This document shows, piece by piece, positions 48,293-56,905 of a DNA stretch of 64,000 bases (position 1 is the stretch's first letter; the number at the start of each line of letters is the position of its first letter). This stretch comes from Propionibacteriaceae bacterium (GTDB lineage: Bacteria; Actinomycetota; Actinomycetes; Propionibacteriales; Propionibacteriaceae), in contig JAUNKK010000002.1 in NCBI GenBank assembly GCA_030532825.1, positions 1 through 64,000 on the forward strand, given 5' to 3'. The notes under the pieces were generated by a model that did not search any database, was not told the DNA's origin, and was given only the letters and a program-made list of their open reading frames with translations. A program made the translations under genes and the position numbers.

Positions 48293-48601
48293 TCACTCAG
48301 GATGTCGTGACCGGTCTTCCGCGCCGCTGAGCTCACTCGGCTTTAGGTATGCCGACGGCTCATCGACCGCTCTCAGCAACGCCGGAGTCAGCAGCAGCTT
48401 CGCCTCGTGGCCGGACATTGCTCGCCGATAGCTGCCGACGTCCTGCCAACGCGAGACTAGAGCCCACAGGCTCGGCTCATCAATGTTGGCCACAAGGTCC
48501 ACCCCGAGGTTCCCCTCCCGCCCACGCCAGAACTCGGCGACGGCCGCAAGCCCCGAAGCCAACTGATCGTCAACCTCGCGGAAACGTATGATCGAAAGCA
48601 C
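48293..48601 (-). CDS. Antibiotic-biosynthesis-monooxygenase-like (ABM) domain protein
   Basis: 102-aa dimeric ferredoxin-like fold protein of the ABM type (LSIIRFRE opening, SRWQDVGSYRRAM). Such proteins are often small oxygenases or degradative enzymes; the role here is unknown. The GTG start follows TAGGGT by 6 bases. Divergent from znuA with 43 bases between start codons. Confidence 0.75.
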   Translation of the reverse strand: MLSIIRFREVDDQLASGLAAVAEFWRGREGNLGVDLVANIDEPSLWALVSRWQDVGSYRRAMSGHEAKLLLTPALLRAVDEPSAYLKPSELSGAEDRSRHPE

Positions 48602-48607
48602 GCAAGA

Positions 48608-48613
48608 ACCCTA
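48608..48613 (-). promoter_or_regulatory. -10 element, leaderless ABM gene
   Basis: TAGGGT on the minus strand, 6 bases before the GTG at 48601. Confidence 0.55.
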
Positions 48614-48644
48614 TCGGCAGAGTTGAAAAACGGTCTCAACGTCT

Positions 48645-48661
48645 GTGATAGTGATTCTCAC
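48645..48661. promoter_or_regulatory. Candidate Zur box at the znuA start
   Basis: A 17-base imperfect palindrome (12 of 17 positions symmetric; arms GTGA and TCAC) covering the first codons of znuA. Fur-family sites have this size and symmetry, and a zur gene lies in the same locus. Binding here would block the znuA transcription start. Confidence 0.45.
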
Positions 48662-49666
48662 GAAGTCACGCATCATTGTCCTCTCAGCTGCGGCGACGCT
48701 CATCCTGGGCGCCTGCACCACGGCCTCCCCACCTGGCGAGCCCGTCGGGGAGAGCGCCAGTAGCGGAGCCACCAAGGTCTCCGTCGCCTTTTGTCCTTTG
48801 GAGTTCGCGGCTACCAAGGCTGGGGGCGACAAAGTGAGCGTCTCCAACCTCACCATGCCGGGCAAGGAACCCCACGATCTAGAAATCACACCAAGGCAGA
48901 CTGCCGAACTTCAAGACGCCGACCTTGTGGTCTACCTCAAGGGATTCCAGCCGGCCGTCGACGCAGCCATCGAACAGTCGAGCGTGAAGAACGTTCTCGA
49001 CGTATCCCAGGTGCTGGAGTTGCACCCCGCTACCTCGGAGAACCACGAGGACACGGAAACCACATCCGGGGACGATCACGATCACCACACCACGCCACCG
49101 CCCTCTGGTGACACGGCGGCAACCCCATCGCAGGAAGACGACGAACACGATCATGGCGGCATTGATCCACATTTCTGGCTCGATCCGACGCTGGAAGCCA
49201 AGGTCATTGATGCCGTGGCTGCCAAGCTCGCCGAAATCGACTCAGCCAACGCCGAGAACTTCCTAAGCAACGCCAAGGCCGCAGCTGCCGAGTTGACCAA
49301 TCTGGACGACGCGTACAAGACGGGGCTGTCTACCTGCTTGGTGAAGACCATCATCACGTCTCACGCGGCCTTCGGGTATACGGGCTGGAGCAGGTGGGCA
49401 TCAGTGGAATCTCTCCGAATGAGTGTCCCTCCCCCGCCCGCATCGCTGAGGTGCAGGAACTGGCGAAAGCCCACGGTGTCAGCACCATCTTCTTCGAGAC
49501 CCTCTCCTCAGACGCCGACTCCAGCACCATGGCCGAGGACCTTGGCATCGAGTTGGCAGTCCTAGACCCCGTCGAGGGCATTACGGATGCTTCCGCCGGC
49601 GCTGACTATGTGTCAGTCATGGAGGCGAACCTAGAGGCCTTAAAGAAAGCTAATGCCTGTTCCTGA
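48645..49666 (+). pseudogene. znuA: Zinc ABC transporter substrate-binding lipoprotein, frameshifted
   Basis: A lipoprotein signal ends in LGAC, followed by the zinc-binding fold and a His/Asp-rich loop (HDHH, EHDH near residues 145-170) typical of ZnuA. After SHAAFGY (near 49378) a segment corresponding to the usual LAxRY is missing and the frame changes; the C-terminal half (GISGISPNECPSPARI) continues in another frame to 49666. A short deletion of about 13 bases explains this. The product ends at 49565 with unrelated residues, losing half of the metal site. GTG 48645 or 48651 is the start. Confidence 0.85.
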
Positions 49667-50390
49667 GCAAGAGAACTTGATCGCCGCCGAAGGGCTCCAT
49701 GTGTCCCTCGGCGGTCTGCCTGTGCTAAGCGATGTCAGCATCCAGCTTCGCGCCGGGGAAGCCGTCGCGATCCTCGGGTCGAACGGCTCGGGAAAGACCA
49801 CTCTCCTGCGTACGCTGCTGCGTCTCATCCCCTTCCAAGGCGGCAGCATTGAGCTGTTTGGGACACCGATCCATGCTTTCCGCCATTGGCATCGCGTGGG
49901 CTACGTCCCTCAGCACGCGACCTTGAACGTGCAAAACGCCACGGTTAGGGAGGTGGTGGCCTTGGGCCGCCTCGCACACCAGCGTCCCTTCGGCTTCTTC
50001 ACCCGCCGCGACCGCAACGTCGTGGCTGAGTCGCTGGACCGAGTGGGTCTGCTTGACCGGGCGCACTGGCCGTTTGCTCCCCTGTCGGGGGGCATGAAAC
50101 AGCGGGTCCTCATCGCCCGTGCTCTGGCAGCCGAGCCCGACCTCTTGATCATGGATGAACCACTCGCAGGGCTAGACACGGACACCCAGGCCCGCCTCAC
50201 CGAGTTGTTCGGGAGCCTCCGCAGCAGCGGAGTGGGCCTGGGGCTGGTACTTCACGAGATTGAGGTGGTGGCCCCAGTACTTGACCGCTTCATCCGGCTC
50301 AGCGGCGGGCACGTGCTGGACTCCGCCGACACATCAGTTAGCGAGCCATGGCTTGCCGCCCGTAGGCGCGAACCAGGAGGCTCTCGATAA
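49653..50390 (+). CDS. znuC: Zinc ABC transporter ATP-binding protein
   Basis: 245 aa, intact. Walker A GSNGSGKTT, Q-loop VPQH, signature LSGGMKQR and Walker B LLIMDEP are all present. It powers zinc import with ZnuB. Its start overlaps the end of the znuA coding sequence by 14 bases, showing the original operon. It remains open although both partners are frameshifted. Confidence 0.92.
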   Translation: MPVPEQENLIAAEGLHVSLGGLPVLSDVSIQLRAGEAVAILGSNGSGKTTLLRTLLRLIPFQGGSIELFGTPIHAFRHWHRVGYVPQHATLNVQNATVREVVALGRLAHQRPFGFFTRRDRNVVAESLDRVGLLDRAHWPFAPLSGGMKQRVLIARALAAEPDLLIMDEPLAGLDTDTQARLTELFGSLRSSGVGLGLVLHEIEVVAPVLDRFIRLSGGHVLDSADTSVSEPWLAARRREPGGSR

Positions 50391-50410
50391 CGATTTTCTC
50401 CTACCCATTT

Positions 50411-51269
50411 ATGCAGCGCGCCTTCATCGCCGCCCTACTCAGTGGTCTATCGGCTCCCGCCATCGGCATGTACATTGTGCAGCGGCGCTTGTCTTTGCTC
50501 GGCGACGGACTGGGGCATGTCGCCATCATGGGGGTTGGCCTGGCTCTACTCACGGGTTGGGCACCACTCCCCATGGCCGTGGTGGCCTGCGTTCTGGGCG
50601 CGATCGTGGTGGAGTTGCTCCGGCAATCCGGCAGGACGTCCGGTGATCTGGGTTTGGCTGTTGTTGTTCTACGGCGGCATCGCCTCCGGGGTGATGATGG
50701 CGGGGATCGCGGGTCAGGGGCCGGCTGGGTTGATGGCCTATCTTTTCGGAGCTCTCACGGCCGTCAGCAAGACTGACCTGTGGGTCATCGCAGGCCTAGC
50801 TGCCGTGATTCTGATCTTCACCGTGGGACTATGGCCACGACTGTTCGCGATCTGCGCCGATGAGGATTTCGCGCGTGTCCTCGGTCTACGGGTGAAATGG
50901 TTGAACTTGCTGGTCGTCATCGTTGCTTCGGTCACGGTCACTGTCTCAATGCGCACGGTGGGACTCCTGCTGATTAGTGCGCTCATGGTCATCCCTGTTG
51001 CTGCGGCCCAGCAAGTATTCGTCAGTTTCAGGACGACGCTGTACGGGGCGATGGCAATCGGCACCGTCGCCGCTCTCGGAGGCACCATCGATTCGTACTA
51101 TTGGGATACGGCCTCTGGAGCGACCATCGTCATGATGGCCATTGCCCTCCTCGGTCTGGCGGTCGTCGCGGGCCTGCTGGTGCAGCCCTTTCACCGATTC
51201 ATCCGCTACGCCTCCGCACGTGACATCAGGGATCCCAGGACGCCTCCCAGTCAGCCAACCTTCCGGTAA
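50411..51269 (+). pseudogene. znuB: Zinc ABC transporter permease, frameshifted
   Basis: An ABC-3 family permease. The first 80 residues (MQRAFIAALLSGLSAPAIG to TSGDLGLA) are in one frame; from the segment LLFYGGIASGVMMAGIAGQG the protein continues in the next frame to 51269. The shift lies near 50660 in a TTG-repeat stretch. Membrane segments on both sides look normal. True translation may begin a few codons before 50411, as no good start overlaps znuC. Confidence 0.85.
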
Positions 51270-51346
51270 GGTTGCACTATCAAGCACGGAGAGCATCTCG
51301 CCCAGACGGTGGGAACTCACCGGCATGCCCCCGCACGGAGACCACT

Positions 51347-51748
51347 ATGACGAGTACTAGCACGCGGAACACCTGGCAGCGAGCCGCCGTCCGGGCTTTG
51401 CTAGCCAACACCGAGGAGTTCCGTACCGCGGCCCAAATCCACTCTGAACTGCGTCAGGTGGGTGACAAAGTCGGGTTGGCGACGGTGTACCGCGCCCTGC
51501 AAACCATGAGCGAGTCGGGGGACCTTGACGTTCTTCGTACCCCAGACGGCGAGGCCGCCTACCGGATGTGCTCCAACAGCCACCACCATCATTTGGTCTG
51601 CCGCTCCTGCGGTCTCGCGGTGGAGATCGCCGGCGAGGCGGTAGAGAACTGGGCAAACGAGGTGGCCAGCGAGCATGGATTTACCGATGCCGGTCATAAC
51701 CTGGAGATCTTCGGTCTGTGCCGCAGTTGCTCTGCGAACGCATCCTGA
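51347..51748 (+). CDS. zur: Fur-family zinc uptake regulator
   Basis: 133 aa. N-terminal winged helix (RAAVRALLANTEEFRTAAQI) and C-terminal dimer domain with the metal site HHHHLVCRSCG and a second Cys pair CRSC at the end, the structural zinc site. GGAG precedes the ATG at 51347; the frame is open to 51272. Expected to repress znuABC when zinc is ample. It is intact although its likely targets are broken. Confidence 0.9.
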   Translation: MTSTSTRNTWQRAAVRALLANTEEFRTAAQIHSELRQVGDKVGLATVYRALQTMSESGDLDVLRTPDGEAAYRMCSNSHHHHLVCRSCGLAVEIAGEAVENWANEVASEHGFTDAGHNLEIFGLCRSCSANAS

Positions 51749-51775
51749 CGAGGTCCTGAGACTTGCGCTTTCACA

Positions 51776-52504
51776 TCAGCGAGCCGTGAGGAAAGGCAAC
51801 GACCTGAGGCTTCGCTCCAAGTGCCAGGACGCAAAGGCCGCAACAATGCCATGGGCGCGGTTGCGCACAGCAGGGTCCATCGCACGCACGGTCTCCCATT
51901 GACCGGCTCGTAGCGCCCCTACCAGCGCCAGCAAGTCGGGGCTGACGGCGGCGGACGCTGGAGGACGACAGTCCGGGCACACCACCCCACCCATTTGTGG
52001 TGAAAACCATCTGAGTTGCTCCGTCTGCCCGCAGCCAGCACAGGCTTCCGTCGAGACCGCCCAACCAGCCACCGCCATCCCACGCAACAGGTACGAGTCC
52101 ACCACCGCAGTCAGCGGCAACTCCCCACGCCGCAGCGCCAGCAGGCCCCCGAGGAGCAACCGGTACTGCGACAGTGACGGCATGTGATCCTCGGCAACCA
52201 GCCGGTCGGCGGCTTCGACCATCACCTGAGCCGCACAGAACTGATCGTAGTCTCCGCCTAGGAGCGATGGATGCAGCGATTCCACCTGGGTGATCGTCTC
52301 CAGAGCCCCGCGTCCCCGAGCCAGCTGCACATCGATGTGGCTGAAAGGCTCCAGCCGGGCGCCGAACTTGGAACTAGTTTTGCGCACCCCCTTAGCCACG
52401 GCTCGAACCTTCCCATGCTGTCGAGTGAACAAGCCGACGATCCGGTCGGCCTCCCCGAGCTTCCAGGTGCGCAACACCACCGCTTCATCCCGGTAAGTAC
52501 GCAC
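51776..52504 (-). CDS. recO: DNA repair protein RecO
   Basis: 242 aa, part of the RecFOR pathway loading RecA at gaps. N-terminal OB-fold (DEAVVLRTWKLGEADRI), and a zinc finger with CAGCG and CPDC. Leaderless GTG start, 6 bases after TAGACT. Divergent from uppS with 33 bases between start codons. Confidence 0.95.
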   Translation of the reverse strand: MRTYRDEAVVLRTWKLGEADRIVGLFTRQHGKVRAVAKGVRKTSSKFGARLEPFSHIDVQLARGRGALETITQVESLHPSLLGGDYDQFCAAQVMVEAADRLVAEDHMPSLSQYRLLLGGLLALRRGELPLTAVVDSYLLRGMAVAGWAVSTEACAGCGQTEQLRWFSPQMGGVVCPDCRPPASAAVSPDLLALVGALRAGQWETVRAMDPAVRNRAHGIVAAFASWHLERSLRSLPFLTAR

Positions 52505-52510
52505 CCGCCG

Positions 52511-52516
52511 AGTCTA
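52511..52516 (-). promoter_or_regulatory. -10 element, leaderless recO
   Basis: TAGACT on the minus strand, 6 bases before the recO GTG and 9 bases from the oppositely directed uppS -10. Confidence 0.6.
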
Positions 52517-52525
52517 CCCAGTCGT

Positions 52526-52531
52526 TAGGCT
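52526..52531 (+). promoter_or_regulatory. -10 element, leaderless uppS
   Basis: TAGGCT on the plus strand, 6 bases before the uppS GTG. It shares about 15 bases of DNA with the recO promoter, so one polymerase probably excludes the other. Confidence 0.6.
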
Positions 52532-52537
52532 GGGGCC

Positions 52538-53296
52538 GTGCCTTATCGCGACCCCACGCCGCATCCCTCGGGTGCCCGCCCTCCTTCCCTACCCGCCGCA
52601 AAACTGCCCCAGCACGTTGCCATCGTCATGGACGGCAACGGCCGCTGGGCCAAAGCCCGCGGGCTGAAACGCACGGAAGGGCATGCGCGCGGCGAGGCCG
52701 CCCTGCTCGACGTGATCCATGGCGCGCTCGAACTGGGCATTCCTTATCTCTCGGCCTATGCCTTCTCAACCGAGAACTGGAAACGTTCCCCCGACGAGGT
52801 GCGATGGCTGATGGGTTTCAATCGCGATGTCATCCACCGGCGTCGAGATGAGCTGGACGCGATGGGGGTCCGTATCCGGTGGGCAGGCCGCCGACCACGC
52901 CTGTGGGGATCGGTGATCCGCGAGTTAGAAGAGGCCGAGCAGCAAAGCCAATCCAACTCGAAGCTGACACTGCAGTTCTGCGTCAACTACGGTGGGCGCG
53001 CCGAAATTGTGGACGCTGCGCGAGAGATTGCGCGGCTAGCCAAGGAGGGAAAACTCGATCCAAACCGGTTAACGGAGGAGCGCTTCCGGCGCTTTCTTGA
53101 TGAACCCGAGATCCCAGACGTGGACCTGTTCGTGCGCTCCTCCGGCGAGCAACGTACCTCGAACTTTTTGCTGTGGCAGTCCGCCTATGCCGAGTTCATT
53201 TTCTTAGACCGGTTGTGGCCGGACTTCGACCGCCGCGATCTGTGGGCGGCGGTCGAGCAGTTCGTGGGTCGTGAGCGTCGCTTCGGTACTGCCTAG
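52538..53296 (+). CDS. uppS: Polyprenyl diphosphate synthase (cis type)
   Basis: 252 aa cis-prenyltransferase making the lipid carrier for cell-wall synthesis. The catalytic Asp is in MDGNGRWA, and the substrate motifs [21 protein letters not shown] and [17 protein letters not shown] are complete. Actinobacteria have short- and long-chain paralogues; the chain length is not readable. Leaderless GTG. Confidence 0.95.
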   Translation: MPYRDPTPHPSGARPPSLPAAKLPQHVAIVMDGNGRWAKARGLKRTEGHARGEAALLDVIHGALELGIPYLSAYAFSTENWKRSPDEVRWLMGFNRDVIHRRRDELDAMGVRIRWAGRRPRLWGSVIRELEEAEQQSQSNSKLTLQFCVNYGGRAEIVDAAREIARLAKEGKLDPNRLTEERFRRFLDEPEIPDVDLFVRSSGEQRTSNFLLWQSAYAEFIFLDRLWPDFDRRDLWAAVEQFVGRERRFGTA

Positions 53297-53304
53297 CCGC
53301 GCCG

Positions 53305-54210
53305 TTAGAAGAGCACTGTCGACAGGCGACGACGCGCCTTGAGCACCTCGGGGGCCGTGCGGCCCGCGACCTCGAACAGTTCCAGCAACCGGACCCGAAT
53401 GGTCTCACGCTCTTCCGGGCCAACTTCGGCAGCGAGTCCCAGCAGCCGGTCAAAAGCTGCCTCGTAGCTGCCTTGGATGGTCTCAAGATCGGCAGCGTCC
53501 AGTTGGACCGCAAGATCGCTGGGTTTGGCTGCCGCAGCCGCCACGATTGCTGCCCCGTCGAAACCGGTGGAACGCGCCAACAGTGCCGCCTGTGCTCGCC
53601 CCGCCAGCGCCTCAGGGTCGCCGGGCGTGGCGGCCAACAGCGCATCAAACTCTTTGACGGCACCCGCGAAATCCCCGGTAGCCAGAGCTTGGTCTGCCTT
53701 GTCGAAACGAGGATCAGCCACTGGCTCCGGCTGCCCAGGCGCGACCGAAGCCGCGCCCGTGGGCTGCGCCCGCCCCGTGAGCCCATTGGCTACCGCCAGC
53801 TGCGCTACCTGGTCCAGGATCGCCTGGATGTCTGCCCGGTCGCGCGTGCCCTGGAACAGTGGAGCGGCCTGCCCCGCGATAAGAGCTAGGGCCGTCGGCA
53901 CCGCCGCGATCCCGAGAGCCTGGGCGAGCGCTGGCTCAGTATCCACGTTGATCCGCGCCAACAGGAAGCGTCCCTCAGCAGCATTGATAAGTTCTTGAAG
54001 CGCCGTGGAAACTCCACCCGCGTCCGCCGCCCGCGGGGAGTGAAACTCCACGATCACGGGATACTGCATGGAGCGCGTAACGAGGTCCTGGAATCCAGCT
54101 TCAGTCACATCCGTGACATAGCCTCCCTGTGTGGGAGCGACAGAAGGCTGCCCGGCGGTGAGCGCGGACAGATCAACCGCGCCAGGACGTGTGAAGTTCG
54201 GATTTGTCAT
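53305..54210 (-). CDS. Thioredoxin-fold TPR co-chaperone-like protein lacking CxxC
   Basis: 301 aa. Residues about 45-150 form a thioredoxin-like domain, but the active-site CxxC is replaced by HSPRAADAGG, so it cannot act as a redox enzyme. The C-terminal half (from about residue 185) is made of helical TPR-like repeats. This matches the CnoX/YbbN-type holdase family in which the thioredoxin fold serves as a binding platform. Leaderless ATG after AAGATT; the frame is open to 54276. Confidence 0.85.
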   Translation of the reverse strand: MTNPNFTRPGAVDLSALTAGQPSVAPTQGGYVTDVTEAGFQDLVTRSMQYPVIVEFHSPRAADAGGVSTALQELINAAEGRFLLARINVDTEPALAQALGIAAVPTALALIAGQAAPLFQGTRDRADIQAILDQVAQLAVANGLTGRAQPTGAASVAPGQPEPVADPRFDKADQALATGDFAGAVKEFDALLAATPGDPEALAGRAQAALLARSTGFDGAAIVAAAAAKPSDLAVQLDAADLETIQGSYEAAFDRLLGLAAEVGPEERETIRVRLLELFEVAGRTAPEVLKARRRLSTVLF

Positions 54211-54216
54211 GACCCC

Positions 54217-54222
54217 AATCTT
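54217..54222 (-). promoter_or_regulatory. -10 element of the thioredoxin-like gene
   Basis: AAGATT on the minus strand, 6 bases before ATG. Confidence 0.45.
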
Positions 54223-54255
54223 GGCTCCCGCGCCCGAATCGGACAACTGGAGTGG

Positions 54256-54261
54256 AAAGAT
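54256..54261 (+). promoter_or_regulatory. -10 element, leaderless pgm
   Basis: AAAGAT on the plus strand, 6 bases before the ATG at 54268; back-to-back with the minus-strand promoter 33 bases away. Confidence 0.45.
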
Positions 54262-54267
54262 GGCTAT

Positions 54268-55899
54268 ATGGCACATGAGCGAGCTGGCCTAGTGGCCTTA
54301 GAAACTGACCTCATCGACGTTGATGCCGTCCTGGCGGCCTATTACGACCTGACCCCCGACCCCAGCAACCCGGACCAGAAGGTGGTGTTCGGCACCTCGG
54401 GCCATCGCGGCTCCAGCCTCGACACAGCCTTCAATGACCTCCACATCGCCGCGACCACCCAGGCGATTGTGGAATATCGTGCGTCGCAGGGCGTCCGTGG
54501 CCCCTTATTCATCGGCAAGGATACCCACGCACTGTCCCTCCCGGCCTGGCGAACCGCGATCGAGGTGCTGACCGCCTGCGACGTGGCGGTCTTCGCGGAG
54601 CACGAGGACGAGTACACGCCCACACCCGCGGTCTCCCGCGCAATCATCCGGTACAACCGCGAACATCCCGAACAGGTGGCCGATGGAATTGTCGTGACAC
54701 CGTCGCACAATCCTCCTCGCGACGGCGGCTTCAAGTACAACCCGCCGAATGGCGGCCCCGCGGACACAGACGCCACCAAGTGGATCGCCGATCGTGCAAA
54801 CGAGCTGATGGGCTCTCCGTCGAGCATTCGGCGGATCAGCTACGACGTGGCCGCAGGCAAGGTCACCCGCTTCGACTACCGGACGCCGTACTGCACTGAA
54901 CTCGCTTCGGCCCTCGACTTGGACGCCATCGCAGCATCGGGAGTGCGGATCGGCGCTGACCCCCTGGGTGGCGCCTCCGTTCAGTATTGGCAGTACCTCG
55001 CTGAGACGAGTCCTCTGAATCTCACCGTGGTGAACCCAGTGGTGGACCCGACCTGGCGGTTCATGACCCTGGACACCGATGGCAAGATCCGCATGGACTG
55101 CTCCTCCCCGAACTCGATGGCTTCCCTGGTCGCCAACCGAGACAAGTACGACATCGCCACCGGCAACGATGCCGATTCCGACCGACACGGCATCGTCACG
55201 CCCGACTTCGGGCTCATGAACCCTAATGCGTTCCTGGCCGTGGCCATCGATTACCTGTTCTCCCATCGGCCGGGCTGGTCGCAGGATACGGGAGTCGGGA
55301 AGACCCTCGTGTCGTCGTCGATCATCGACAAGGTCGCCGACCGTTTGGGGCGCCGCCTGGTGGAGGTTCCCGTCGGTTTCAAGTGGTTCGTGCCGGGCCT
55401 CACGGATGCGTCTCTCGGTTTCGGCGGCGAGGAGTCGGCGGGTGCGAGCTTCCTTGATCTGGCGGGTCGCACGTGGACCACTGACAAGGACGGCATCCTG
55501 TTGGCTCTACTCGCCAGTGAGATTCTGGCCGTCACGGGACGCTCGCCAAGCCAGCACTACGCCGATCTCGAAGCGGCCTTCGGCACGTCCTTCTACGCCC
55601 GAGTGGATGCCGAAGCCAGCCGAGAGCAAAAGGCTCGGCTGGCTGCCCTGTCTCCCTCGGACGTGGCGGCGCAGGAACTAGCTGGCGAACCCATCACCGC
55701 CGTTCTGACGAACGCTCCGGGCAATGGGGCGGCAATCGGTGGGATCAAAGTCACTACGGACTCTGGCTGGTTCGCGGCTCGTCCGTCCGGAACGGAGGAC
55801 AAGTACAAGATCTACGCCGAGTCGCTGAAGGATGCCGATCACTTGCGGCAGATCCAGGCCGAGGCAAAGGATGTTGTGGACGCTGCCTTGCGTGGCTGA
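54268..55899 (+). CDS. pgm: Alpha-phosphoglucomutase
   Basis: 543 aa interconverting glucose-1-phosphate and glucose-6-phosphate. The phosphoserine is in TPSHNPP, the magnesium loop is DADSDRHG, the sugar loop is GGEESAG, and the phosphate-binding site is RPSGTEDKYK. The frame continues upstream to 53995, but that part is antisense to the thioredoxin-like gene; 54268 fits the family. Confidence 0.96.
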   Translation: MAHERAGLVALETDLIDVDAVLAAYYDLTPDPSNPDQKVVFGTSGHRGSSLDTAFNDLHIAATTQAIVEYRASQGVRGPLFIGKDTHALSLPAWRTAIEVLTACDVAVFAEHEDEYTPTPAVSRAIIRYNREHPEQVADGIVVTPSHNPPRDGGFKYNPPNGGPADTDATKWIADRANELMGSPSSIRRISYDVAAGKVTRFDYRTPYCTELASALDLDAIAASGVRIGADPLGGASVQYWQYLAETSPLNLTVVNPVVDPTWRFMTLDTDGKIRMDCSSPNSMASLVANRDKYDIATGNDADSDRHGIVTPDFGLMNPNAFLAVAIDYLFSHRPGWSQDTGVGKTLVSSSIIDKVADRLGRRLVEVPVGFKWFVPGLTDASLGFGGEESAGASFLDLAGRTWTTDKDGILLALLASEILAVTGRSPSQHYADLEAAFGTSFYARVDAEASREQKARLAALSPSDVAAQELAGEPITAVLTNAPGNGAAIGGIKVTTDSGWFAARPSGTEDKYKIYAESLKDADHLRQIQAEAKDVVDAALRG

Positions 55900-55904
55900 T
55901 GAGT

Positions 55905-55940
55905 GATGCGGCCGCTGGATCAGACCCCAGCGGCCGCATC
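55905..55940. terminator. Bidirectional terminator between pgm and PH gene
   Basis: A 14-bp perfect stem with an 8-base loop, 6 bases after the pgm stop. Its distal arm encodes the last residues of the convergent PH-domain protein, so terminator and coding sequence overlap. Confidence 0.75.
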
Positions 55941-56465
55941 TGAGTCGGACATGTCCATCTTCTTGCGCAACCCAGCCCGTTGGATAACGCGCTGGATCGT
56001 TAGGTCACGCTCGGCGGGACGCGCGACGTAGCGGATGTCCCGAAGCCCCTGCGCCTGGGCTGCAGACTCAAAGATCAGGTGTCCGTAGTCCAACATCTTG
56101 CCCAGTAAGGGCTGCTCCAGCGAAATGTCGAGAATGCGCGTCATCGGCATGGTAGCTAGGTGGGTGTTGAAAACACCATGTATCCGAAACACGCGCATAT
56201 TGGTGATGACGAAACGGTCCATGTGAGCCACATGCACCTTCCACAGGCCATGACAGAGCACGTAAATGCCCAGCAGCATCGGAACCCAGAACAGCCCCTT
56301 GGCGGGGATCATCAGGAGGAACAGGGGCATGCTCGTGGCCATCAGCCCGAGCCACGGCAAGGTGACGACCCAGTGCTTACGAACCTGGTCGATCACCCGC
56401 TCGTCTTCCTCAACGAGCAGATGCCTGTCGATCTCAGGCTCGAGGAACCAGGTGAACCGGCTCAT
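55920..56465 (-). CDS. PH-domain membrane protein
   Basis: 181 aa with two hydrophobic segments near residues 38-70 followed by a bacterial PH (bPH2) domain (DRFVITNMRVFRIHGVF, then ILDISLEQPLLGKMLDYG). The cytoplasmic C-terminus is charged. It lies 6 bases after the 51-aa membrane peptide gene, so the two are co-transcribed. Function unknown. Confidence 0.87.
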   Translation of the reverse strand: MSRFTWFLEPEIDRHLLVEEDERVIDQVRKHWVVTLPWLGLMATSMPLFLLMIPAKGLFWVPMLLGIYVLCHGLWKVHVAHMDRFVITNMRVFRIHGVFNTHLATMPMTRILDISLEQPLLGKMLDYGHLIFESAAQAQGLRDIRYVARPAERDLTIQRVIQRAGLRKKMDMSDSDAAAGV

Positions 56466-56471
56466 ATCAAC

Positions 56472-56627
56472 TTAACTGGCAAGTTCACCGAAGAACCGCC
56501 AGATGGACTCGAACCCGCCGAAAAAACCCTTCACGGCTTCCGCGGCTGCCTCGGGGCGGGTGAACAAATAGAAGAGGACGAAGGCTATGCCGACCACGAC
56601 TAGGACCTTCTTGAGCCAGCCAACCAT
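56472..56627 (-). CDS. Small single-pass membrane protein (51 aa)
   Basis: A 51-aa peptide with a KK-flanked hydrophobic segment (about residues 6-24) and a short amphipathic tail (FFGGFESIWRFFGELAS). It is supported by a strong GGAGG 5 bases before the ATG and by close linkage to the PH-domain gene. The open frame is longer (to 56801), but the upstream part is not coding. No known function. Confidence 0.7.
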   Translation of the reverse strand: MVGWLKKVLVVVGIAFVLFYLFTRPEAAAEAVKGFFGGFESIWRFFGELAS

Positions 56628-56905
56628 GTTGCCTCCAAGTCTCAAAGGGGGAAGGGACTTATGTTTCAGCGTCCTCCAGTGTGCACGACGAACACAAGGC
56701 CCCCACCTCGACGCGCCGCTGAAACCACGGCATTCCGTCGACCCTGTATAACGCAGCCTACCCAGCCAAGTCGCGTTCGCCTCGACGTGACACGCCCCCA
56801 TCCGACCGTCTTCAAGAGACGATCATTGATGACCGGGTATTGGCCAGGATGGGCATCGTCATCAACTCCACCCCGGGACACCACGCCCGGCGTCGAGGTG
56901 GAACA

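Noticed and set aside
53995..54267. N-terminal extension of phosphoglucomutase
   Set aside because: Antisense to the thioredoxin-like gene; family N-terminus and leaderless -10 point to 54268.
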